64,000 nt of DNA from Pseudo-nitzschia pungens (Eukaryota; Bacillariophyta; Bacillariophyceae; Bacillariales; Bacillariaceae), in NCBI GenBank assembly GCA_037355855.1, contig CM074762.1, positions 930,001-994,000 on the forward strand. The letters run 5' to 3'. The notes below the pieces were generated by a model. The model was not told where the DNA came from. It saw only the letters and a program-made list of their open reading frames with translations, and did not search any database. Positions 44,518 to 53,391 of the stretch are shown here, piece after piece. Every line of letters starts with the position of its first letter. Positions within the stretch are counted from its first letter, which is position 1. Made by a program: the position numbers and the translations under genes.

Positions 44518-45589
44518 TCGGAGAAGGATTGTCTGGGTGCCATGCCATGACATGCCATGACATGGCAGCATGCATCTTTGGAACGCACCAGTAAGGGATG
44601 TGGAGCGATGTCGTCGACGACGACAAAGGACGACGATGAGATTCGGAGGAATTTACCGGAGACCTCCACAGTTTGGTTTGGAATGGATCGGAGACCTCCG
44701 TAGTTGGTTTGGTCTCCACGGTTCGGTGACGCATTAGTTTTAAATAGAAGTTACCAATCGGTGGCAGATCGCCAAAGACGCTATATGCGTTTTGTTAAAT
44801 CGCCGGAAAATGAAGTACGAGTACGTGTACGTGTAGCGTCTTTCTTAGCATTATTTGGAATTGCGTGAGAATGGATGCATTTCGCTGCCAAAAACGGTAT
44901 TCGTGGAATCAGCCGATGCCGTATCATAATGTGTCATTTTGTAACTGGAGTGTCGAGTTGCATGCGTGATTGCAGAGTCTCTATCGTATTGTTATTGTAC
45001 AGGAGTTGTAGCTAAGGCAATGACGACTCCCTACGTGTAGGAAACATAATTGAAAACTTCGGAATTTTTTACTTTTCGTTTGGAACTTTCAGAATTAGAG
45101 GATCAGAATGATTCATGAATCGTAGTCCGATTTACTGCATTACTGAATTATCAGACAATATGAGGTTGCATGACTCGAATCGTTGAGAGATTTATTGATA
45201 CAGAAGTGCTATGGGTGTTTGTGGTTCGTGGTCGGAAAATTAGAAAAATGATGCATCATTGGTTCATCTTGGATGTAGTTGCACCGCGGTTGGTGGCTTG
45301 TCTTCGGACATTGAGAGATAAGAGTGTAGATACTGTATCGTTTTTTGAATTAGTGTTTTTCTTTACACACGATCGGCCGTTCGGTTAGTAAAAGAATCGT
45401 TGGCGATGTGTTCGTGATGATGAGTTTTTAATGATACAAAAGTTGTTTGTTGGAAAATCAGAAAAATAATGTACAATAGTTCGGTCGTCTTCGATTTCTT
45501 AGTTGGGTAGCTTGTCTTGTCTTGTCATGCCTTGTATTGTCTTGTTGGTAAAGCGTGCTTGATCCAAGCAAATTCTGATCTTGTGCTGT

Positions 45590-46408
45590 TTACAACACAG
45601 GAGATCGTTGGACCGATTGCAAAAAGGTCTGGAGTTGGCGAGAAGAATTCTCGATGGAAGAGAGGACGCCCATGACACTTTTGCGGCGCTTGTACTTTTT
45701 CGTCTTGGGAGTCTTCATTCTGAGGCTCTTGCGCGTTTCTTGGGATCGCTTCATGGAAGCTTCTAGCTTTCTCATGATTTCTTGGTAGCGCTCGTGATCG
45801 GTAATGGGCGAAGGCTGAGACGAGGACGAGAACTTCTGGTGCTGGAAGGACTCGTCATCGGTGACAATGTATCCGGCGTCGTAATCCATCGCGGTCGTGG
45901 AGCTGTCTTCAAGGAGGGGCGCCAGGAATCGGCGATCTTCTTCGCTCATGTCGTCGACCATGTGGAGAGCCGAGAATGAGTTCATGAGGGTCGGATATTC
46001 CAGGGATACAGCGGACAGTGAGCAACCGAGAGCTCCGTCAGACACGCAGCCACCGCCAAAGACCTCGTCACCCAGGAGATTCTCGCCGATCTGTTCGTCG
46101 ACTTCCATGAGGCTTGCCAGGTCCTCGTCGTGTTCCGCCGACGATGCCGAGGAATCGCAAGGAATCACGGCGACCAAATGAGAGGAATCGTCGTCGCAGC
46201 GCTGGTGGGGTTCGTGCTGACCATCCGACAGCCACTGCTCCAGAACCTTGCCGGCGGCTTGGAAGGAAGAGGCGGATAGCATTTCTTCGTCGGCGTCACC
46301 GGGAATCAACTGCGATTCCGTTTCGGTCCATTCCGACGGAGCCCACTCGGAAGGGTGACAGAGGTCATTGTGAAGGGCGGCAACATTCATGGTAGCAGAG
46401 AAACTCAT
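45590..46408 (-). CDS. Acidic protein with conserved YxxxxxKLxxSMKRSxxTR motif, function unknown
   Basis: 272 residues; the ATG at 46408 (context CACCATGAG) is preferred over one 27 codons upstream. The first 190 residues are acidic and Ser-rich without known domains. Near residue 210 lies RYQEIMRKLEASMKRSQETR, a short helical motif that I recall recurring in otherwise unrelated diatom proteins with charged flanks. It is followed by a strongly basic segment KTPKTKKYKRRKS that looks like a nuclear localisation signal. The C-terminus is a Gln/Ser-rich helix. An acidic region plus NLS suggests a nuclear regulator, but this is inference and no function is proposed. Confidence 0.72.
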   Translation of the reverse strand: MSFSATMNVAALHNDLCHPSEWAPSEWTETESQLIPGDADEEMLSASSFQAAGKVLEQWLSDGQHEPHQRCDDDSSHLVAVIPCDSSASSAEHDEDLASLMEVDEQIGENLLGDEVFGGGCVSDGALGCSLSAVSLEYPTLMNSFSALHMVDDMSEEDRRFLAPLLEDSSTTAMDYDAGYIVTDDESFQHQKFSSSSQPSPITDHERYQEIMRKLEASMKRSQETRKSLRMKTPKTKKYKRRKSVMGVLSSIENSSRQLQTFLQSVQRSPVL

Positions 46409-47726
46409 GGTGGATGTGATGGTAATCTTAACTTGGCTGGGCGTTGGGTCGAGGGAAGGGGAGGGAGGGGAGGGGAGGTAGCAATGCACAAAGCAATGAT
46501 CTTCTATTTGTGGCGTGAATTATTAAATATTTTTTATGAGAAAGCGCTACCGCGTTCGGTTTTTCGGATTTCCCACGATAAAACACGGAAAACAATGCAT
46601 CGCAGCAGAGCAAGCCAAGCATAAGCTTTACTCAAAACTTGGATAAGTCTAAATAAAAAAGAGAAGACCCACTCACGCGGTTTCGGTACAATGATCAACT
46701 TCGCTCTCACAATGGAGCAATTGGAAGTGTTTCATAGAAGAACCGTTTCCACCGTCTAATTATGACCGCTGGAAGACGATTCGTGAAGGTCCTTTAAGCT
46801 ATTGATATTTCTTTAACTATATTTATCGCATAAAAGTTGCCGAGATTCAAACAATGACCTCACGAGGATTATTCTACTCCTCAGGCGACCCAAACGTGGT
46901 GAATTCATGAATTAGCGGACTGCGTTCCACTCCGACTTGTTTTCACGCATGCATCGCTGCCAGAATGTCCACTAACGAATCAGATCCATTCCTTTGTTCG
47001 AGCGAAGAATTAGGAGGACCGTCATAAGCATTTTTACAAAGATAGTGCAGCCGTTGAGCGTTTAACTTCGCTTCCTCTTCTGAGGAAGAAGACCCGTCAC
47101 ACGCACACGTGGAAAAGTTGTTCCTGGTTCGTCAACAGTATTATGATGTTTGGGCAGTTCGAAAAGCTAAAAATTCATTTGTCACTTTCCTCCCCAGGAG
47201 AACCGTATAGCTGTTACGAGCCGATACCTACTACAGCTACCGGACAAAAACGAACTCGCATTAGCAGTCTCGATTTTGGCAATGCCGACCATGCCCATAA
47301 AACACGAAGTGCACCTAGCGACCAATGCGCCACGACGGTATTCGGAATCATCTGTGGCTTCCGCTTTTGATTGCTCATGCATTCAAACCCGTTTGGCATG
47401 ATGAGGAACCGTGTCACGAATGGATAAGATTTACATAAACAACTCTCGTGTAATGATATGGAGAAAGCACCAACATTGTACCGGTATGCTTGTTTGGTTC
47501 TGCTTTTAACGAATCATCATATGGTGCGGTAGATTGATTCAAACCCGTTTGGCGGTATCGCGTACCGCTTACCCGAATCTCTTCCGTGTGACACGTGCAA
47601 AGCACGAACAGTTTTTGTCTCTGTGATTGAGAAACAATGACGCACATGTCGGAATTCGCTTTGGCCACGATCCAATAAAAATGGAAAGTAATTACTGTAC
47701 GGTACGAAGTAACCAATTGCAAACTT

Positions 47727-47880
47727 CACGACCAGATTTTGATTGATTCATTCATTCGATGTTCCGTACCAAAAAACAAGAACTCGGTTGAAATTTTAAT
47801 ACGGTACAGAAGTAAGATTACGAAGTACCGTATTCGTCTTGAGAACAGTGCCCTATCGTTCAACAAAAAATAGTCAAAGA
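47727..47880 (-). pseudogene. Diverged duplicate of the 3' part of the gene candidate at 47984-48454
   Basis: On the - strand this segment still reads ESIKIWS where the neighbour reads ESIRIWS, and shares the DNA words GAACAGTGCCCTATCGTT and GACCAGATT with it. Frames are interrupted, so it is a relic or duplicated 3' UTR. The spacing between the copies is about 265 bp. Confidence 0.4.
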
Positions 47881-47983
47881 TGACTTCTTACCATTAGAGC
47901 CCCATTGCGAGAAAAAGTGAACATCAAGGATTACGAGTTAGATTAGTGCCATACATAAATAATTACGGTACTAAAGTGCGGAA

Positions 47984-48454
47984 CTAAAAACTTTCCGACC
48001 AGATTCGGATTGATTCATCCGGTTCTTCGGACAAAAACAAATGATCTCTGTTTTGAAACAAAGTTGAAAGTATTTGTCTTGTTAACAGTGCCCTATCGTT
48101 TAAAATTGGTCGAATCTGAGAGCCGCCACCAGTGCCCCATCGTGAGAAAAAATTAGCATCGCACTTAAAGAAACTGTCTTTCATCCGAGTACTACTACGG
48201 TATGCCTTATCGTTAGAAGTAGTAGTGGTGGTGGTGATTAAGCATCTCATCGCTTCTACTATGGACACCTTTCTCGTTATTTGATGTCCCATTGTTTTAA
48301 CCAAAATGCCAGTTTCTTGTGCTGATGTCCCCTTGTCATGAAAATCAAAAGAGATCGTGACACCAGTTCTTGCCAAGACCTCTTGCAAACAACAGCTCGG
48401 CATACCAATAGGACATAGTGATGTAGCTCGTATCACTGCCAATACCTCGGACAT
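47984..48454 (-). CDS. Candidate hypothetical protein with duplicated 3' end
   Basis: 156 codons from an ATG at 48454. The composition is natural rather than low-complexity (for example FHDKGTSAQETGILVKTMGH and LNDRALLTRQILSTLF), apart from a Thr run encoded by a GTG/TAG microsatellite at about 48215-48238. No family is recognised. Support comes from the diverged duplicate immediately downstream, which keeps some of the same amino acids. It could also be a decayed gene or a fragment of a longer spliced one. Confidence 0.35.
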   Translation of the reverse strand: MSEVLAVIRATSLCPIGMPSCCLQEVLARTGVTISFDFHDKGTSAQETGILVKTMGHQITRKVSIVEAMRCLITTTTTTSNDKAYRSSTRMKDSFFKCDANFFSRWGTGGGSQIRPILNDRALLTRQILSTLFQNRDHLFLSEEPDESIRIWSESF

Positions 48455-49524
48455 TATAATACCAATACTACTACTACTACTAGTCGTAGCCCGGCCAGTA
48501 GCTCATGCCAGCAAATCGCGCGCCATCACTAGTGCCGAGAGAAAAATCCAATATTTTGGTGCCTTGATCGAGACATCAACAACTGGACATTTACAAGAGG
48601 TGTGGAAAGCAAGTGGACATAAAAATATGGATTGTGTCTCTTTTGCGTTACTTTTTAAAAAGAAGGCCACCATACTAACATTCTAAAATGTCTATTTATA
48701 GGCCCTAGATCCTATTATCAACTTATATTTCGTTTTTACTAGTTATGAGATTAATGGCATCTCTGAGATGAGAATTAGTATTTTAAGAATCAGAGTATCA
48801 CTGTGTTGCCTGAAGACGTTGAAACTTGCCCAACTTATATCCAAAACTAAAAGATACTACTTCTGTGATTCAAAATTATTGGTAAATGTGAAAACATTGT
48901 GGGAAACCAAGTCAAGCGTATGTGTATTGTACTAGCTTGCTGTAGCACCACCACTGGGAAGAGGAAATTCCGTATTGATTAATAATACAACATTGTCTGC
49001 AACTTACAAATTTTTTTATGAATCCATGTTGCTGGTCATTCCTTACACGTTGATTTGTAATTCCAGAATATCGAAAAGCACCAGTCAAGATGCTTCCATA
49101 GGTTTCAATAAAGTAGAATGTAAATTCCCTTTCAATGAGAGCTTTGACAACGGACTCAACTTAGTTATCTTCATTTCCTATGTTAAATTGAAAGGTTTCA
49201 GTTCATTTTATTTTATTATTCGTCCATGACTGCATAAGTAGACAACTGCTTATATCTCGAATTGAAGGAGCTTCGTAAATTGGTATCGACGAAACACTCG
49301 AGTGCAGGTGACTTTCACAAGTTCAATTGAATGGTGGGGTGGGTCAAATTTGGCTCAATATCGCGCAAGTAGTTGTTTCGCTCCACACTGAGCTAATGAA
49401 ATGGTTGATGTTGGTACCATAACAAGACTGTGTAGCGAAAACAAAGAACAAGAAAATTATACTAGTTTCATCCGATAGTAGTAGTCCGGTTTATGGTTGA
49501 TCACTTTTTCTGGATTGAGAAACG

Positions 49525-50586
49525 TTACGAAATCTGTTTGTCGTTCGCTAAAGTCTTCTCGATCCAATCTATTTCGTGTTGCAATGTCTCCTCGGAATCG
49601 AGCTGCGAAAGAAGGCCATGGTAGCCGTCGGGGATAATATTCAGCTCCTTCTCACTCCTTGGAGTCTTGGACAATTTGAAACACTTTTGACTACCGCTAA
49701 GGGGAACTCCGTAGTCATCCGAACCGTGATTGATGTGAAAGGGAACATTGAATGTGGGGATGAGAGCTTGAGCAGTTTCCATTGCACTTAAAAGCCCCAC
49801 AGCGGTTCCCAAACAAAATGGCTCGCCACTTTTCTTGAGACCATGTATTTCAGCTTTGTCTGTGTAAAATGCTCTGGCTTCAGCTTCCTTCCAAATCCGT
49901 TCGGACGTGATAGGGTGTGGCATGAAAAACGGTGTACATCGTGGAAAACATGGTGCTAAACAGTACCGCAAAAACAAAGTAACCGGCAATATCGGGATAT
50001 CTCCATCGAACGCGGGACAGTTCAACGCACAACCAACGAATCCTTTCGGTGCTGGTCCTTGTGATTCGGTTTGAAAGACGTGGGCCGCATGGAATGCAAG
50101 GCATCCACCGTAGGAATCTCCGGCTAGGATCAAGGGGGTGCCCTCGGGATGATCGCGAGCAGCCAACAACGCGAAGGTTACCAAATCGTCTCGATTGATC
50201 TTCCAGTCTCCTTTCGGGATATAGAAACGTTCTCCTTCGGAGAATCCGTGTCCGAGCTGATCATGGGAATACACCGCATATCCTTTAGCGTTCATCCTTC
50301 GTATGCGCAGTGCCATATCGGTATACCGACCGTCCGCACATTTCATCCCGAACCCAGTTTCACCATGAATTCCATGCTGCCAAACTATGATGGCTCGGAT
50401 GGGTGTACCCTTAGGCGGTAAATTTTTTCTGTAGTGGAGCCTCTTTCCTAGGTGGCATGATTCGAAGAAACCGTGCTCCGGGTGTTCGAAGAGAATTTGC
50501 TTTTCCTCGAGCCAAGCCTCGTCCGGAAAGATGTCCTCCGGAATTTCGATATCCAAGTTTGTATGCCCCCAAAGATCGTAAGGCAT
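49525..50586 (-). CDS. Alpha/beta hydrolase of the monoglyceride lipase type (serine aminopeptidase S33 family)
   Basis: 353 residues, single exon. All catalytic elements are visible: the oxyanion strand with IIVWQHGIHGETG (about residue 65-77), LGHGFSEG typical of monoglyceride lipases, the nucleophile elbow LAGDSYGGC (Ser about 157), the acid in HINHGSDDYGVP (about 286-297) and the His in IPDGYHGLLSQ (about 320-330). The length exceeds bacterial MGLs by about 60 residues, mostly at the N-terminus and in the lid (FLRYCLAPCFPRCTPFF). The enzyme most probably hydrolyses monoacylglycerol or lysophospholipid in the cytosol or on membranes. There is no signal peptide. Plant homologues are annotated as caffeoylshikimate esterase/MAGL, so specificity cannot be read off. 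Confidence 0.9.
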   Translation of the reverse strand: MPYDLWGHTNLDIEIPEDIFPDEAWLEEKQILFEHPEHGFFESCHLGKRLHYRKNLPPKGTPIRAIIVWQHGIHGETGFGMKCADGRYTDMALRIRRMNAKGYAVYSHDQLGHGFSEGERFYIPKGDWKINRDDLVTFALLAARDHPEGTPLILAGDSYGGCLAFHAAHVFQTESQGPAPKGFVGCALNCPAFDGDIPILPVTLFLRYCLAPCFPRCTPFFMPHPITSERIWKEAEARAFYTDKAEIHGLKKSGEPFCLGTAVGLLSAMETAQALIPTFNVPFHINHGSDDYGVPLSGSQKCFKLSKTPRSEKELNIIPDGYHGLLSQLDSEETLQHEIDWIEKTLANDKQIS

Positions 50587-51565
50587 TTTCGACGTGTTGA
50601 TAGATTGAAGCTGGAGTGATGGAAACTTTTGTACTTGTTGAAGACGAAAAACGAAAACTGTGTTGCTTTTTACTCTCTCGAACCGAAATTCTTATTGATG
50701 ATTGAATTGAAGAACGGATGTTGCTGATTATTCGGTTTTGAAGTTATGAGATTTTGAGATGAGATGAGTGACAATGACGTGGAAGATCAAAGATGACGAC
50801 CAGCCTCATTATCTTTCATCGCGCGAGTAACAAAATCTCCTTATTGTTTTGTACGTAAGGTTACCTTAAGATCTTACTTGGTCATAGTTGGGGGGTACTT
50901 ACAGTAAGGTTATGGTATCATACCTTAGTGGTAACCTTACCATTCTCAATACGAAGTAAGCCTTACTTCATTGGCCAATGTTAGAAGAAAGGTTACTGTA
51001 CGGTAAGGAATGAGGAGTACGAGTAAGATAAGGTTACCGTACGAAAGTGTATTTGTATCCGACGTCTGTTGGTGTAACCTTGAACCTACTGAGCTACTTC
51101 GTATTTCGGTGGTATCTTCGGTTGGAGGCATACCGGTAGTAACCTTAGTAATTTAGTACGGTTAGGTAATCTTACAGTATTTTGCTTTTGTTTTGTTGAA
51201 AGATACCTTGTAGTTAAGATTTACCGTTGTAGTCGGCATTCAGCATACTACCGTACGGTATTTGTAGCAGAGAAAGAAACAAAAAATAATCAAACCTCTC
51301 TCGCTGGCACCATCGTTTCGATGAATGCTCACACTCTTCATCCCTCTAGCACAATCTTTACTACTACTACTACTACTACTATCCATGCTGGTACGGCTAG
51401 GTTGGAGCGTACGATCAAGTCCCACCGCTACACGACGCCTTGGAGTACCGTCGGCGTTTCGCAGCAAGAGGGGGGAACACACCAATGGAGTGATTCAGCA
51501 AACGAACGACACGGTTTCTCTTTATAGGTCTATTACTACTACTACAATATCTGTACTACAGTGTT

Positions 51566-51835
51566 TCATTCAGCTTCATCGAACCACCATTCCGTAGAGG
51601 TCGTTTCGGGATCAGCGCCCACCATCGTGTCGGCAAAGCTCGCGTTCCATTCAGCTTTATCGCACGACCATCCAGCGGCGCTCGTCTCGGCATCGGCGGC
51701 CGTCGTCTCGGGAGCAGCGCTCGCCTTCGCTCTTTTTTCTGCTCTCGACTCTTTCGTTTCCTTTCCTACTCCAATTGCTTTTTGGTCCTTTTCGGTCGCT
51801 TCGTTTTTGCTCCGTTTTGCAGCCCCTTGTTCCAT
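51566..51835 (-). CDS. Candidate small Lys/Glu/Ala-rich protein
   Basis: 89 codons with an ATG start. The first half is a charged helix (KRSKNEATEKDQKAIGVGKE); the second half has two related segments, GWSCDKAEW and TEWWFDEAE, separated by alanine- and acidic-rich linkers, suggesting a small internal duplication that is also visible in the DNA at 51590-51720. No domain is known, and the opposite strand is open too, so this may be spurious. Confidence 0.28.
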   Translation of the reverse strand: MEQGAAKRSKNEATEKDQKAIGVGKETKESRAEKRAKASAAPETTAADAETSAAGWSCDKAEWNASFADTMVGADPETTSTEWWFDEAE

Positions 51836-53281
51836 CCCGAATTCATTATTTGATATTGCGTCAAGAATGCGGGATGATGCATGATTGCGTTTTCACGTGT
51901 TCAACAAAGCTCACCATGCAACCTTAGCCATAGATTCAAGCACTTGATTGATTCCAAACCCAACCTTATTTCTTCAAAAGCAGAAGTGCGCATCTTTTCA
52001 CACGTGATCTTACAGGGGAAAGTTTCTTACCCGGGAAGTATATTGATTTCCCTGGATGAACAGATTTCTTTCCGGCGACTCTGTACTCTGCCCACCAAGC
52101 GGGCTAGGTAATGCTGATTTAGTTTCCCGTAACCCTTGTCTGATCCATCGAAATTCTCTGTCATGTCACCATAAGAGTCCCTCCAACTCTCCATCATCTT
52201 CCCGTCCGACAGCTCATCATATTCGTGGTCGGGGCCAAACGGGTTGGTCTTCGTTGCGTTATCGATTTTGCTCCAGTCGCTCTTTGTACGTTGGTATCGA
52301 CAACTCGGTAAGGTCCGACTCCCACGCCCCAAACAGTTGTTCACTACAGTGTTTCATATTTTCGTGCTCGTCCGCAGTGCTTGCATGCATTTGCTTCTTT
52401 GTGCTTCACCAAATACTTTGCGAGACTCCTTGCGAGGAATTGGTTGCAATGAATCTCGGTGCCCCATCGGGGTGATGGAATCGCCATCGGTCGACCGACT
52501 CGAAATGATCGGAGGTCTCAACCGATGCGGTGACCGTTCTCTTTCGTTTTCCCGGTGGCATTTCTTTTTCCGCCACCAAATTGTTTGTGTCGTGAGTGCT
52601 TCGGTGAGTCGAACGAAGTTGATCAGAGGTCCCACCCGTTTCTGTGACACTACCGTACCGCTTTCTCATCGACCGACTGGGGTGCCAGTGTCGTTGTCGA
52701 CGTGGTCTGTGTGCTTTCGAATACCTCGTACAAACTCCTCTCCAGAAGCCATTGCAAGGCCCGGTTTTCTGTACGTTCCGATCGAAACGGTTGTGGTGTT
52801 CGGACATCAACTCTGGTGCGTCTATCGATCTGATGTTATGCTTTCTCAATCGGAAACATAATGGACTGGACACTGGGCGTATCCGTAACGGTACGTTTGT
52901 ATGGCACGATGTCTCACGGCAAAGTTCTGGATTGTGGATTGTGGATTGTGGATGCATTATTATTATTATTTGTTGATGATGATTGATCCGATGATTCGCG
53001 ACTCGCGATTCGCGACATCAGCAAATCGCCGTGATTGATGATTCATTCATTCACAACTCGTCGGACCTAAATGGGACTCCGTCACTCCGGCGCCATTTTT
53101 AACCGGTACGGTACGAATTTTTTAAAATTTGAATTTTTGAGGCGGAAAGCACCTTGCACAATCCCATTTCCCGTTGTCCTCTGTCCACTTCAACGACAAG
53201 AAGAAGCAGTAGACCAAGTACTATATTTTAATTAAAGCGTGCCTTCCACTCCCATCATCATCATCATCATCATCGTCACAT

Positions 53282-53322
53282 CTCTCGTCTCGTCTCGTCT
53301 CGTCTCGTCTCGTCTCGTCTCT
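53282..53322. repeat. (GTCTC)n pentanucleotide repeat upstream of GCNA
   Basis: Eight units of CGTCT/GTCTC, 70 bp before the GCNA start. The same word occurs in an intron of the kinase gene at 36386. Confidence 0.92.
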
Positions 53323-53391
53323 CGTCGTCCCATCAAAATCGACTCAACACTGTGCACCCTCCAAGTATCCTGGATTTGTTACGAAGGAAGG

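Larger units (their letters stand above)
41286..45589. other. Repeat-rich, gene-free region
   Basis: About 4.3 kb with no supported gene. The first 850 bp are one pentanucleotide array after another (GTGCA/GTCCA 41290-41352, GGTTC 41437-41463, CAACG/ATACA 41617-41660, CGAAA 41929-42005, GCCAT 42092-42114, GCATT 42563-42600). Then comes the GATAGAGGTGCGG minisatellite, a GTATC array, a MITE-like element, and AT-rich unique DNA from about 44720 to 45580. A 137-codon frame at 43649-44062 begins with GTG and has no known motif. Confidence 0.6.
46409..49524. other. Gene-poor region with local duplications
   Basis: About 3.1 kb. It contains the weak gene candidate at 47984-48454, a diverged second copy of its 3' part at 47727-47880, and a word TTCAAACCCGTTTGGC present twice (about 47384 and 47538). 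From 48690 to 49500 the DNA is AT-rich, and nothing further is seen. Confidence 0.55.
50587..53391. other. Gene-poor region upstream of GCNA
   Basis: About 2.8 kb. The first 600 bp are dense in GTAAGGTTAC/GTACGGTAAGG words (50850-51190). One small ORF candidate lies at 51566-51835. Frames at 52027-52957 on the - strand look mildly protein-like but are broken and start with GTG. The last 150 bp hold an ATC microsatellite (53255-53275) and a GTCTC array in the probable GCNA 5' UTR. Confidence 0.55.

Noticed and set aside
52027..52957. Possible gene on the - strand, several frames
   Set aside because: Frames start with GTG, change without splice signals, and show no recognisable domain.
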